A stretch of 64,000 nt of DNA from Sphingomonas sp. ERG5 (GTDB taxonomy: Bacteria > Pseudomonadota > Alphaproteobacteria > Sphingomonadales > Sphingomonadaceae), in contig NZ_JSXI01000024.1 of assembly GCF_000803065.1 (NCBI RefSeq), positions 124,001 through 188,000 on the forward strand. Reading direction: 5' to 3'. Positions 17,943 through 28,012 of this stretch are shown here, in pieces (the stretch's first letter is position 1; each line of letters opens with the position of its first letter). Below the pieces are notes generated by a model that searched no databases, was not told the origin of the DNA, and saw only the letters and a program-made list of their open reading frames with translations. The translations under genes and the position numbers were made by a program.

Positions 17943-20282
17943 TCATGGTCGTGGCCGGGTTTCCCCGGCGACATGCGCCGCGGGAGCCTGAGCGTTCTCA
18001 CAAGGAACGACACGCTCATGCGAGCCGGCGCCGAGCAGTTCGGCCTCATGCCCAGGAAGGGCAAGCTCAACCGACGCCCCTTCCGGCACGCTGACCTGGA
18101 CTCGCAGGTCGCCGGCCTCGAGATCCCAGCGCACGCGAAGCAGCCCCTGCCGCGTCTCCCACGCCGTTTCCGCCCAGCTCACGCCCCCGCCCGGCCGCGG
18201 CGCGACGCGATAACGACCATCGACCGCCGATAGCGGCGCGATACCGCCGATCGTGCCGTGCATCCAGTTTGCGACGGCGCCGAGCGCATAATGGTTGAAG
18301 CTCGTCATTTCGCCGGGGTTGATCGAACCATCGGCAAGCATCGAGTCCCAGCGTTCCCATATCGTCGTCGCCCCCATCTTCACCGGGTAGAGCCATGACG
18401 GGCATTCGGTCTCGAGCAGCATCGCATAGGCATCATCGAGATGCCCCGTCCGGGCGAGCGCGTCACAGATATAGGGCGTACCGGCAAATCCGGTGCTGAT
18501 CCGGTAGCCCGAGGCGCGCGCGAGTTCGGCGAGCCGTTCTCCGGCAATCGGGATGTCGGCGTCGTCGAGAATGCCGAAAACGATGGCCATCGCATAAACG
18601 GTCGTGCAGTCGCTCTCGATACGCCCATCCTCGACATAAGCAGCGTAAAAGGAGCGACGCAGAATCGCCGCCCTCTCCGCAAACGCGGCCTCATCGTCCC
18701 GGTCCAGAATGGCAGCCGCCTCGGCAACGAGCCGCAACGAACGATAGAGGCTGATCGTGGCAACGACACCCGCATCGGCCTTCGCCGCCAAGGGATTCTG
18801 TGGCGGAGCCTCCGGATCCAGCCAATCCCCGAACTGGAAGCGACCTTCCCAGACACCGCGATCCGAAAGCTGCGACCAGGCACGGTTCACATGCGCGACC
18901 TGCGCATCGAATGTCTCGGCGAGCACGCGCTTGTCGCCATACGCATCCCAGATGGCGCGTGGCACCCATGCCACGGCATCCGACCAGATCGCGGTCGTAT
19001 CGATCATCTTGAACAAAGGCCTGGCGTCGAAATATTTGAGAATATCCGGCACGACCCAGGGCACGAGGCCATCGCGCTGCGCCTGCTCGAGTTCCAGGTC
19101 GCGGAGCCATTCGCGCAGAAAATCCTCGATGTCGAAGAGAAAAGCCGCGGTCGGCGCGAACACTGCCAGGTCGCCGGTCCAGCCCAGCCGCTCGTCGCGC
19201 TGCGGACAGTCGGTCGGCACCCCCACGAAATTGCCCCTGGTGCTCCAGACGACATTGCTGTGGAGCTGGTTGAGATCATCGTTCGAGCAGCGGAACCAGC
19301 CTGTGCGCTTTATGTCGGATCCGATGACGACGGCTTCCACGCCGCCATCGCGCGCCAGCGCTTCGATCCCGCCCGGCCAGCCGTCGATCTGGGCATAGCG
19401 AAGGCCGTGAAAGACCAAAGTCGGTTCGAACAGATCCTCGCCGCCGCTGAGCGTGTATATGTCGGTCGCCCTGGCCGAGCGGAGCGGTCTCACGCCAAGC
19501 TCCTCATGCTCGATAACCTCGGCGTGGCGGATCGTCAGCGTGTCGCCCGCAGCGCCTTTGACCTTGATGCTGAGCCAGCCGACAAAATTCTGGCCGAAGT
19601 CGACGAGAAGCCTGCCGGAAGGCGATGTCCACAGACGCCTGGGCGCGAGAGTTTCGATGCGCCGTATCGAGGGACCGAACTGACGGTCGAATTTACCCGC
19701 GTCAAACTCGACCATTTCGGCGGGCAGCCAACCCTCCGCCGCAAAACCCGGTTGCAGCCAGTCGGCGCTCCTCAATCGGGCGTCGATCGATTGCCCGTCA
19801 TAGATGCTCGACCGGGTGATCGGGCTCGCACCGGCCCGCCAGTCTTCATCCGTCGCAACGACCTGCCTGTGCCCATCGGCAAAACGGAGATGAAGCTCGG
19901 CAAAACCGGCCGGTCGCTCGCCATAGGTCACATGCGGCGGAATGAAGAGCGGTGTCGCGTACCAGCCATCGCCGAGTTGAAGCGCGAGCGCATTCGCACC
20001 CTCCGACACGAACCCGGTCACGTCGCTTACCGTATAGCGCACCCGCCATTCATAGGATGTCCAGCCCGGCGCAAGAAGGTCGTCATTGACCGGCGCGCCG
20101 TTCACCCATGCCTCGACCACCCCCAAAGCCGAAAGCAGCAGCGTCGCCTGGGCTAACTCGCCGTGCCCCTCATCCAGCTCGAACTCGACTCTCAGGCGCG
20201 GCGCTGTCTCAATCGCGACCGGCGCGGCGAGCATGTTGCCGATACGGGGTGCCGGGGCGTCGATGTCGAATTGTCCGCTCAT
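17943..20282 (-). CDS. GH78 family alpha-L-rhamnosidase
   Basis: A 779-residue glycoside hydrolase that releases terminal L-rhamnose from glycosides or polysaccharides. N-terminal beta-sandwich domains (about 1-330) precede the (alpha/alpha)6 catalytic domain with the GH78 signature PTDCPQRDERLGWTGD; MGATTIWERWDS and SFNHYALGAVANWM follow, and a C-terminal beta domain ends the protein. No signal peptide is seen, so it probably acts in the cytoplasm on imported substrate. The start at 20282 overlaps the stop of the upstream esterase by 4 bp; longer frames upstream are the esterase in another frame. Confidence 0.93.
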   Translation of the reverse strand: MSGQFDIDAPAPRIGNMLAAPVAIETAPRLRVEFELDEGHGELAQATLLLSALGVVEAWVNGAPVNDDLLAPGWTSYEWRVRYTVSDVTGFVSEGANALALQLGDGWYATPLFIPPHVTYGERPAGFAELHLRFADGHRQVVATDEDWRAGASPITRSSIYDGQSIDARLRSADWLQPGFAAEGWLPAEMVEFDAGKFDRQFGPSIRRIETLAPRRLWTSPSGRLLVDFGQNFVGWLSIKVKGAAGDTLTIRHAEVIEHEELGVRPLRSARATDIYTLSGGEDLFEPTLVFHGLRYAQIDGWPGGIEALARDGGVEAVVIGSDIKRTGWFRCSNDDLNQLHSNVVWSTRGNFVGVPTDCPQRDERLGWTGDLAVFAPTAAFLFDIEDFLREWLRDLELEQAQRDGLVPWVVPDILKYFDARPLFKMIDTTAIWSDAVAWVPRAIWDAYGDKRVLAETFDAQVAHVNRAWSQLSDRGVWEGRFQFGDWLDPEAPPQNPLAAKADAGVVATISLYRSLRLVAEAAAILDRDDEAAFAERAAILRRSFYAAYVEDGRIESDCTTVYAMAIVFGILDDADIPIAGERLAELARASGYRISTGFAGTPYICDALARTGHLDDAYAMLLETECPSWLYPVKMGATTIWERWDSMLADGSINPGEMTSFNHYALGAVANWMHGTIGGIAPLSAVDGRYRVAPRPGGGVSWAETAWETRQGLLRVRWDLEAGDLRVQVSVPEGASVELALPGHEAELLGAGSHERVVPCENAQAPAAHVAGETRPRP

Positions 20283-21211
20283 TGGAATCCTTCGAATATC
20301 TTGACGATGCGGGGAAGCGCAGCCCGCGCCTCCGGCAGGAAGGTGAAGACGGGCCAGCCGTGAACGAGGCCCGGCATGGTGATGAACGCCATTGTCAGTC
20401 CCTCGTCGCGGCTCCGCTGCTCGAGACGGGCGGTGTCGGGATACAGGATATCGCGCGTACCCGCGAAGACGGTGACCGGTGGAAGCCCCTCCATACTGGC
20501 GAATAGCGGGCTGACCCTCCCCTCCGCCGGATCGAGCTCGCCGGCCCATTGCCGGCCGGACCATCGGAGCGAGTCCACCGTCATCAACGGATCATCGATC
20601 GACAATGATCGCGGATCGGACAGGGTCGCATCGAGCCAGGGAGCGATCAGGAGCAGGTGCGCGGGCTGCGCGCCGCCGCGGCGGACTAGTTCCTGCGTCA
20701 CGGCAAGAGCGAGTCCCCCGCCGGCCGAATCCCCGATGACCGAAACGGGCGCGCCCGGCGCCAAGGCCTGCGCGACGAGGTCGGCCGCCTCTGGAATAAC
20801 CAGCGCTGCGGTCCCGCGCGGCGCGAGCGGGTAGAGCGGAACGAGCGCGCAGCAACCAAGCTCCCGCACAAGCGTCGCGATCCAGGTCCACTGGAAACTC
20901 GCCATCTGGGCAATATAGGCGCCGCCATGAAAATAGATGAGCGTCTGCGCGCGCGATGCGCCGCCTTGGGGCTCGAGACGCCAGACCGGCCATTCGCCGA
21001 AATGGCCAAGCGACGCCGTGACGCCGTCCAGACTGGCCGCCGGCGGTTCGGGAGCCGGGAGCGGCGTGCCTGCCGAGGCCGCCGTTGCCTCGGCAAGCTT
21101 GACGAGCTTGCCGGCGGATCTGTCCCTGATGCGCGCCACATACGCCAGCGCGACAATCAGCTTGTGCCGCCAACTCGTCCGGCCATTCCCCCTGTCAGGT
21201 CGCGGCGTCAT
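20279..21211 (-). CDS. alpha/beta hydrolase (fold-3, HSL-type esterase)
   Basis: A 310-residue hydrolase with the oxyanion motif HGGAY (95-99), the nucleophile elbow GDSAG (160-164, Ser162), an Asp in AGTRDILYPD and a His in LVHGWPVF. It is probably a cytoplasmic carboxylesterase. Gene overlaps of 4 bp with both the MFS gene and the rhamnosidase gene tie it to the same transcript, so it may remove acyl groups (acetyl or feruloyl, for example) from a rhamnose-containing substrate; that role is inference. Confidence 0.9.
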   Translation of the reverse strand: MTPRPDRGNGRTSWRHKLIVALAYVARIRDRSAGKLVKLAEATAASAGTPLPAPEPPAASLDGVTASLGHFGEWPVWRLEPQGGASRAQTLIYFHGGAYIAQMASFQWTWIATLVRELGCCALVPLYPLAPRGTAALVIPEAADLVAQALAPGAPVSVIGDSAGGGLALAVTQELVRRGGAQPAHLLLIAPWLDATLSDPRSLSIDDPLMTVDSLRWSGRQWAGELDPAEGRVSPLFASMEGLPPVTVFAGTRDILYPDTARLEQRSRDEGLTMAFITMPGLVHGWPVFTFLPEARAALPRIVKIFEGFQ

Positions 21212-22512
21212 GGATGAAACTGCGCCTCTTCGACCTCGAACTCGCTATGCTGGTCGCGCGAGCGAAAAACGACCCAGGCGGCGGCAACGCCGATGAACGT
21301 CGTCACCGCGAGGATGCCGTAGAGCGCCCGGACGCCGATCTCCTGAAGCAGAAGCGGCGTCACCGACGCCGCGGCCGCGGCAACCAGGCGCGCGATCGCG
21401 ATGATCGTTCCCTGGGCGGTCGTGCGCACCAGCGTCGGGAAGGATTGCTGCGACCAGACACGGTACATCCCCTCAAAGGCGAAGGAGGCGCCGATCGCGT
21501 TCAGGAAGAAGGCGAAGACCAACGTTGTCGCGGAAAAGCCGAAGATGGCGATGACGAGCGGCATCAGCACGAAACACACCGCGCCGAACTGGAAATAGCG
21601 GAAGCGCACGGGCTTGTCGGCGATCCTCATGAACCAGAGGAAACCGATGAGCACCAGGGGGAGCGCAAGGAACGAGAACTTCGCCGCCGACGAGACGGTA
21701 AAACCCGCCTCCTTCACCATCATATAGCTCAAATACTGGCCGTTGGTGTTCCCGAGGATACTCGTGCCGACATAGAAGATCGACAAGCCAATGAAAGGGA
21801 CGAGATAGGGCGCGCGAAACAGGATCGATACCTTGATCGTTTCGCCCTTCGGCGCGCCATTATCCGCTTTCCGCGCCGCGCGGGCATCAAGCCAGAGCCG
21901 CGATTCCGGGATGGTCAATCGTGCGAGCAGCACGATCACGGAAACAACAACGACATGGCCGAAGATGAAATAGATCGCGTTGCGGCCGAGATCGCCGAAA
22001 AGCGCCACGCAAATACCGTTTGCGGCAATGCCGATAAGCCAAAGCAGGTTCGAAAAACCAAGTAGTCGGCCGCGATTCTCCTCGTCCGCAGCCTCCGAAA
22101 TCGTCGCGAGCGACACCGGAAGATCGGCACCAATCGCGAAACCCATGACGGCGACGCCGAGAATGATCGCGGTAAAATCCTGCGCCGTCATGAGCGCGAG
22201 CGCTCCAGCGATAATGAAGAACATCGTGATCACGAACACCGGCCGGCGGCCGAACCGGTCACCGAGGCGACCGCCGACAGCGGCGCCGATCGCCATCGTA
22301 AGCGTCAAGGCGCTCGCGGCGATGCCGACCTGGCCGGCCGAAAGGCCGAGATGCTTTTCGAAGATGACGAGACTGGCGCTAAAGGCGGTGATCGCGGCGG
22401 CATCGATATAGGATGCCATGCCCGCTACCGTTCCGGACCACCAGGGGTTGGCCGCGAGACCCGGCCGGACGGACGACGACATCGCCCCCCCATGTGCAGT
22501 TTCCAAAGTCAT
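21208..22512 (-). CDS. major facilitator superfamily transporter, rhamnoside locus
   Basis: A 434-residue protein with about 12 membrane helices and the MFS loop-2/3 signature GGRLGDRFGRRPVF. The loop between helices 6 and 7 is charged. It resembles sugar or organic-acid symporters; the substrate is inferred to be rhamnose or a rhamnoside because the esterase and GH78 genes follow with 4-bp overlaps. GGGAGAG lies before the ATG. The gap upstream (22513-22765) should hold the operon promoter; no regulator gene adjoins it. Confidence 0.9.
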   Translation of the reverse strand: MTLETAHGGAMSSSVRPGLAANPWWSGTVAGMASYIDAAAITAFSASLVIFEKHLGLSAGQVGIAASALTLTMAIGAAVGGRLGDRFGRRPVFVITMFFIIAGALALMTAQDFTAIILGVAVMGFAIGADLPVSLATISEAADEENRGRLLGFSNLLWLIGIAANGICVALFGDLGRNAIYFIFGHVVVVSVIVLLARLTIPESRLWLDARAARKADNGAPKGETIKVSILFRAPYLVPFIGLSIFYVGTSILGNTNGQYLSYMMVKEAGFTVSSAAKFSFLALPLVLIGFLWFMRIADKPVRFRYFQFGAVCFVLMPLVIAIFGFSATTLVFAFFLNAIGASFAFEGMYRVWSQQSFPTLVRTTAQGTIIAIARLVAAAAASVTPLLLQEIGVRALYGILAVTTFIGVAAAWVVFRSRDQHSEFEVEEAQFHP

Positions 22513-22765
22513 TTGCTCTCCCTCGCATGGCGCGTGCCTCCTCTCACCTTCTGCGGTGAGTAGTCTTGCAGGGACATTTGCTCACTTATCGATCAATAGC
22601 AATCAATATAGATCACAAACGAGTCATTGCATGCCACGCACGGATCGCCCAGCCTGGCGCGCAACATTGGATGGGCGATAGGGGCGATCGCGCCTTTGCC
22701 GCCGCTTCGGGCGGTACGCCTGCAACAGGCGCTCAAGTCGCACGCGATGCGGGCCCGCTTTGAAC

Positions 22766-24527
22766 TCACGACCCGGGAAAGAGTCTTTGCAAACGTTTCT
22801 CGAGCACAGGGAACGGGACGATCCCGCCGGACAGCACGGTGTCGTGATACCGGCGAATGTCAAAGGCTTGCCCCGCGGCCACCTCGGTTTGGCGCCTCAG
22901 GCGCCGAAACTCTTCACCGCCCGCCCAATAACAGGCGGAAAGCCCGGGGAAATCCGACGCGTCGGCAAGCACCATGCGCCGCCGCATCTTTGGCCGCGTA
23001 ATCGCGTCACCCGCGGCATATTGCTCGGCCTGATCGAGCGTCCAGCGTTTCACGTGCATACCGGTATCGCCCACCGTGCCCATCGCCATGCGCCGGTCCA
23101 TCAGCCGATTGGCATATCGTCCCAGAAGATCATCGTCATACACGCCGGACTCGACAGCGATGCTCCGCGCATATTTCGCCCCAGCCTTCCGCAAAGCCCG
23201 ATGAGATGAAACTGCGCCGATACGGCGAGAGCGATGCGTTGGCCTCGATCCGGTCGAGATGGTAATGATGGCCAGGGCTGAGTTCATGATAGATCAGCGG
23301 CGCCGCCCAGAACCATGAGGCGTCCGCCAGGTCGCCACCATTGAAGACATAGATTCCGCGTGGATCGTCCTTGGTCGGGCGTTGATAATAGCCGTTGGTC
23401 AGCAAGCTTTCCAGTTCGGGCGCCTGTGGTGCAACATCGAACGGTTTTGCTGGTGGGCTGGAAAAGAAGCGCGGCAGGCGGGGTTGCAGCTTGGTAAGCG
23501 CGCCACGAAACCGCTTGGCCACGTCATCGACACTGGCGGCTTTCCAGCGCGCACCGTGCAACACCTCTTCGTGAAACGCTTCGGCCGACCCGGCAAATCC
23601 AATCTCGCGGCGAAGCCCGGTCAGATCGCGGTCCGCTTCCGCGACGGTCTGCAGCGCTGCCTCATGAGTCTCCACGGGGTCGATCTCACGTGAAAGCCGT
23701 GCGCCAAGCAGGAAGCGATAATAATCGGGCCCATCGCGAAAGCGCCAGAGGCCGACATCATCGCCGGCCCTGGGCAGATAAGACTGGTCCAGAAAGCCCG
23801 AGAGGCGGTGCAGCGCCGGCACGATGGCCTCGGCCAGGATTTTTTGGGATCGCACGACAAAGACAGCGGCACTGGGCGGAGATACATGGGACAGACGTTT
23901 GCCGCATGGCAGGAACTGGGTTGCCGGATCGGCGAGAACGGCCTTCAGATAGCCCGATACAGCGACGATCTCTTCGCGTGGATACAGGATGTTCCGCTCG
24001 ATTTGTCCACGGAGTTTCGCCGTAATCTGATCGATGTAGCGGGGAGATGCGTCGAGCAGCCGAAGATAGCTGTCGAGATCTTGCGACGACGCCAGGCTCG
24101 CGGCGCCGAGGCGCCGCGTCAACGCCGACAAGACCGAGCTGTAAGGGCCGAGCGGAAAGTCGAGCCAGTAATGACGATGCCAGCCGAGGCTCTGCTCCAG
24201 ATCCCAAAGCAGGACTTCTCGCGTTTCGTGCCCGTCCTCGGTCAGCGGCGCGGTTTTGAGGCGAGTGAGTTGTGCGATCCATTGATGGGTTCGCTCCGCG
24301 GATGCCTGCGAATAGTCGAACGACAAATCATGCAATGCGCTGCCGTCACCATAGGGTTCCCAATAGGACCCGATCGGCCGAGGATGACGCGCCGTCTCTG
24401 CTATGATCGCATCGAGCGCCCTGTCTGCTGAACCGCTTGATGCCGCCAACGCCACTCCGCCGCGCGCGACGAGTGTCGTCGCAGCGACAGCGCCCAGAAC
24501 AAATTGACGTCGACTTGCTCCGGGCAT
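22766..24527 (-). pseudogene. Tat-exported DUF885 family protein, frameshifted
   Basis: Two overlapping frames make one DUF885 protein. The first part (from 24527) starts MPGASRRQFVLGAVAATT, a twin-arginine signal, and runs through HELSPGHHYHL to SSGFAEGWGE. It then leaves the family pattern and stops at 23136. The continuation, YARSIAVESGVYDDDLLGRY to the end at 22766, is in the next frame. Removing one base from the three-T run (AAA on the coding strand) at 23175-23177 rejoins them as FAEGWGEYARS. The restored protein would be about 586 residues, normal for DUF885, which are putative metal-dependent peptidase-like proteins. This is either a true mutation or a sequencing error. Confidence 0.85.
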
Positions 24528-24729
24528 GATGTCTCCATTTTCCTTGGCGCGAAACGAACCTGCGCGGCGCGTGCGCAGGTCGCCGCATCGGGCTCGATTG
24601 ATCCGCCCGGATAGGACCGGCCAGACGGGATGGCGCCCCGCCTGCTTGTTGCGGCGAGAGTATAGAGGGTTCAGGCCCTTGCCAGACAGAATATCGCTAC
24701 TCTGAACTGCGTTTTCGCAGGCCTTGCGA

Positions 24730-25644
24730 CTATCCGAGCCACCAAAGACGGTCCTGTACGAAACGCGCCTTCAGGAAATCGCCAACCGCACGCACCCGGG
24801 CACTGCGGTTTGTTTCCTCATGCGTGACCATCCATAATTCTGTTTCGAACGGGAGGTCGATTTCCAGCCGCACCAGATCGAAAACGGTCTTCCGATAGAA
24901 TGAGGGCCCTAGGGCAATGCCGAAGCCGGCATGAGTCGCCGCCACGGCGAAATTCGCGGAGTTGGTTCTGAATGCCGGGCCGTCATTGGCGTCGACGATG
25001 CACTTCCACCAATTGAGCAGCGGATCGGTGTGATGGATCGCCTGATAGATCAGCTTGTGGTCCGTGAGTTCGTCGATCGTGCCGGGTGCGCCATGCAATC
25101 GCAGATAGTCGCGCGACGCGAACAAGGAGAACCCCAGCGCTCCGAGGCGAAAGGCAACGAGGCGCGGATCTTCGGGTTTTACGATGGTGATGGAAATATC
25201 GGTTTCCTCCGTCAAAAGGTCACCTGCTTGGGGTCCTGTAACGACATCGAGCGAAATATCGGGATATTGCCGGTGAAAATCGCCCAGGATCGGCGTCACC
25301 CAATAGGTGCCGATCCCTTCCGAGACATACAGCCGCACCACGCCGGCCAATTGTCCGTCCATTCCGGCGATATTGTTTGTGACGGCGGATACGACCGCCT
25401 CCATCTCGCTCGCCTTGGCGACGAGTGCCTTTCCCGCCGAGGTCAATGTCATGCCATGGGCGCGGCGGACGAACAGCTTCGCGTTGAGCTCGCGCTCGAG
25501 CTCCTGCACACGCCGTGAAACGGTCGTCGCATGGGCGCCCATCTTCTCGGCGGCATGATGAAAGCTGCCGGTCCGGGCAACGGCCAGGACAAATTGAAGG
25601 CCATTCCAGTCGCGTAAATGACGCGACGTGTGCGCTTTGGTCAT
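24730..25644 (-). CDS. LysR family transcriptional regulator
   Basis: A 304-residue LTTR: a winged-helix N-terminus (about 14-75, GLQFVLAVARTGSFHHAAEKMGAHATTVSRRVQELE) followed by a periplasmic-binding-protein-like effector domain. The start at 25644 has a GAGG-type site. It lies upstream of the DUF885 gene on the same strand, with 202 bp between them. It may control genes across the 25645-26006 gap or the rhamnoside operon; nothing in the sequence decides this. Confidence 0.9.
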   Translation of the reverse strand: MTKAHTSRHLRDWNGLQFVLAVARTGSFHHAAEKMGAHATTVSRRVQELERELNAKLFVRRAHGMTLTSAGKALVAKASEMEAVVSAVTNNIAGMDGQLAGVVRLYVSEGIGTYWVTPILGDFHRQYPDISLDVVTGPQAGDLLTEETDISITIVKPEDPRLVAFRLGALGFSLFASRDYLRLHGAPGTIDELTDHKLIYQAIHHTDPLLNWWKCIVDANDGPAFRTNSANFAVAATHAGFGIALGPSFYRKTVFDLVRLEIDLPFETELWMVTHEETNRSARVRAVGDFLKARFVQDRLWWLG

Positions 25645-26006
25645 TGCCTCATCTTCTCCCGTGGCGACGGTCGTCGATGAGCCTTGATCTGCACAGGCGC
25701 AACTGTCGTGAATGTTGGCAAGGCGGTAGCTCAAACGCCGCTCACGGGGCGCACTCTCCTGGCGGCAGGGAGCCGCATCGCACCCTTCACACTAACCGCA
25801 GCCTGAAGGCCGCCTTCTGGGCTGGCCCATCATGGGTCCCACCGCGGGAAAGCTGCCCGTCGGCAGGCGACCCACTTGCGGACGTTCGGGTCGCGCAGTC
25901 GCTTCTCGATAGCGGACATCCGTATGAACCAAAAAATGATTGCAAATTTCTGAGCGATCAAGGAGCACCGAAAGCGTCGGATTGCCGACTTGAGACCGGG
26001 GGGCAT
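25645..26006. other. intergenic region between lysR-type gene and secreted pair
   Basis: A plus-strand frame crosses this stretch, but it has no ribosome-binding site and no family similarity before the signal peptide at 26007. The last 120 bp are less GC-rich and probably hold the promoter of the secreted pair. No clear operator or hairpin was found. Confidence 0.45.
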
Positions 26007-26576
26007 ATGCGACGCCGACTTAATCGGCATAGCGTTTTTAGCTATGGAATATCTGCAGCGTTGCTGCTGTCGGCGACGGGTGCGTTAGCACAGACCCCAC
26101 CTCCTGATGCAAATTTGGTGGCGGCTCCTTCGGTGCCCGATGGTCGCGATCCAAAAGTCGTAGCAGACGGTTGGAAGTTCTTCTACTTCTGGCGCGCGAA
26201 TACATCATTTGCGCAAGCTTATGCCGATTTGACCGAATGCTATCGCTTCCTGCCTGTATCCAATGCCGAGGTGGGATTACCGGCCTTTGTGCCCTGGACA
26301 AGTGTAACTGGTGTTAGAATCCATGAACCAAATTACCTCGCCGGTAGCCTCGTCAGCGATATAATAGGCGCAATGGTCGCCGGCCCCCTGGACCGGCGCA
26401 TGAAGCAGTCACGCATGCGGCGCTGCATGGAACCGAGGGGCTATCAGCGCTTCCCCGCGCCCGAAAAGGTCTGGGTCACCATCATAGACAATTACTCGCA
26501 CGGATCGATCGCGGTGCAAGCGAAGCTCGCCAGCCGTGAAAAACCCGATGCCGAACCGGTGCCGGTGACACGATGA
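26007..26576 (+). CDS. exported protein of unknown function, first of a coupled pair
   Basis: A 189-residue protein with a Sec signal peptide (basic start MRRRLNRHSVFSYG, hydrophobic core, cleavage near GALAQ) and a GGGGGG stretch just before the ATG. No family is recognised. The mature part has two cysteines (ECYRF and RRCMEPRGYQRFP) and a hydrophobic glycine-containing stretch SLVSDIIGAMVAGPL. Its final part, CMEPRGYQRF, resembles the tail of small bacterial lipoproteins that describe an 'x-protein Cys' motif, but this is weak. The stop overlaps the next start by 4 bp. Confidence 0.7.
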   Translation: MRRRLNRHSVFSYGISAALLLSATGALAQTPPPDANLVAAPSVPDGRDPKVVADGWKFFYFWRANTSFAQAYADLTECYRFLPVSNAEVGLPAFVPWTSVTGVRIHEPNYLAGSLVSDIIGAMVAGPLDRRMKQSRMRRCMEPRGYQRFPAPEKVWVTIIDNYSHGSIAVQAKLASREKPDAEPVPVTR

Positions 26577-27472
26577 AATACCGAATGTTCTTTCTTGCTG
26601 TGTTGTCCGCATCGCCCGTGATCGCCAAGGGTCCGCCGCGTGACATGGTCGAGATGAAAGCGGGCACGCCCGTCAGTATTCAGAAGGACAGGAGCTACTT
26701 GCTGTTCCGGGTACCCAAGCATCATGGCGTGCCTAATTTCGAGCCTGTCTTTTTGCGCATTCCGAACGCTGAAGAAATGAAATTGTACGAAGCGGACCGC
26801 GAGGCGTCGTTTGCGCTGGCGGCTCCGAAATTGATCGCAGAACGCGACAAGCAACTTTCCAAACAGGCCGCCGTGCGCGCTGCGGGCGGTACCTATTCCG
26901 GCATCGTTCCGCCTGCGCCAACCACACAGAATTTCAACTATACTTGGACCCGCATCGGCAATCTTCAGAACATCGACGCTGCGGCGGCCTTCGCAAAAAG
27001 CGCGGAGGAAGCCACCTATCTCGTGGAGGTGAAACCCGGGGATTACGTCTTATTCGGAGCGTCATGGCCTTCGGGCTTGGCCAGTGTGCACGTGTGTTTT
27101 TGTCTGGGGACTGTGGGATTTGCCGCCGAGCCCGGCAAGGTCGTCGATCTCGGCTATTTCATGGCTGACAGGGCGAAGGAAAAGTCCGTCATCCCCGAGC
27201 TGGCCTCGGAAACCGGCTATGGTCCTAGCAGCGATCCAGGTGGGACTTACTTGCTAGCAGGAACTGTACGAGCGGTAGGACCCGAGAGTTCACGAGCGAC
27301 GGGTGTCCCGCGGGATGCTGTTGAGCCGGCGCGCTACAGGGCCGTTGGGAAATACCTATACCCCGGCGCCGTCGGCATCAACCGGTTGGTGCCTGTTCCT
27401 GGCATCCTCGATTATGACGGCGGCGCTGTGATCGATGTGCAGAGTGGTAAGCAAGTGCCAGATAATTTTTGA
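26573..27472 (+). CDS. exported protein of unknown function, second of a coupled pair
   Basis: A 299-residue protein beginning MKYRMFFLAVLSASPVIAKG, a clear signal peptide. No family is recognised. The first mature part looks beta-rich (VSIQKDRSYLLFRV, YLVEVKPGDYVLFG), with a charged helix at about 75-105 and a CFCLG segment. Codon use is less GC-biased than in the core genes. ATGA coupling to the preceding exported protein suggests the two act together in the envelope. Confidence 0.7.
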   Translation: MKYRMFFLAVLSASPVIAKGPPRDMVEMKAGTPVSIQKDRSYLLFRVPKHHGVPNFEPVFLRIPNAEEMKLYEADREASFALAAPKLIAERDKQLSKQAAVRAAGGTYSGIVPPAPTTQNFNYTWTRIGNLQNIDAAAAFAKSAEEATYLVEVKPGDYVLFGASWPSGLASVHVCFCLGTVGFAAEPGKVVDLGYFMADRAKEKSVIPELASETGYGPSSDPGGTYLLAGTVRAVGPESSRATGVPRDAVEPARYRAVGKYLYPGAVGINRLVPVPGILDYDGGAVIDVQSGKQVPDNF

Positions 27473-27546
27473 AAGGCGACGGCTCGGCATATGGAGCGAG
27501 ACGGCGCGTGAAAAACCGGCGCAGGATTAAGGTTGATCGAACTCAC

Positions 27547-27873
27547 ATGGAAAGCGCCAAGCGCCTATTGGCTACCTTGACGGCGGTATTTCCTGATCTT
27601 CCGGGCTTCCCCGATGTGGATCTGGTTGTTGATCTCGAAAGCGGGGAAGCCAATCACCACACTGTTTTGCGGGATTTCAGATCCGCCTTTAAGGAGGAAA
27701 CTGCTCACCCTTCCCAAATGGGGGTATTAGCTGAGCTAATTCGAATTTCACTGAGCGAGCCGGATACCATCGAAAATGCGTGGATGACCGTCTTCCTGGA
27801 GCGCTGGCCTCGATCTGGACCTCTCTGGTCAAGCCTGTCACCGGAGACAAAGAGGCATATCAAGAGCAGCTAA
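27547..27873 (+). CDS. hypothetical protein
   Basis: A 108-residue frame from the ATG at 27547; the frame is open back to a TTG at 27469 but without good start signals. The protein is soluble and mostly helical, with VDLVVDLESGEANHHTVLRD in its first half and ENAWMTVFLERWPRSGPLWS near the end. No family is firmly recognised. It follows the secreted pair on the same strand. Confidence 0.5.
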   Translation: MESAKRLLATLTAVFPDLPGFPDVDLVVDLESGEANHHTVLRDFRSAFKEETAHPSQMGVLAELIRISLSEPDTIENAWMTVFLERWPRSGPLWSSLSPETKRHIKSS

Positions 27874-28012
27874 GGGCGACGTCCGCTTTTCATCCCTCTT
27901 AGGAATCCCAATAAAGCAAGGCGGCCGCCAGACCACGCTTACATTCGCGATGGAAAGCGGGCGTCGAGCGATATAGGATTATTTGAGGGCCTGACGACGA
28001 TGGGGAAGAACC

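Noticed and set aside
25515-26006. Long N-terminal extension of the first secreted protein
   Set aside because: It overlaps the LysR gene, lacks a start site and would bury the signal peptide that begins at 26007.
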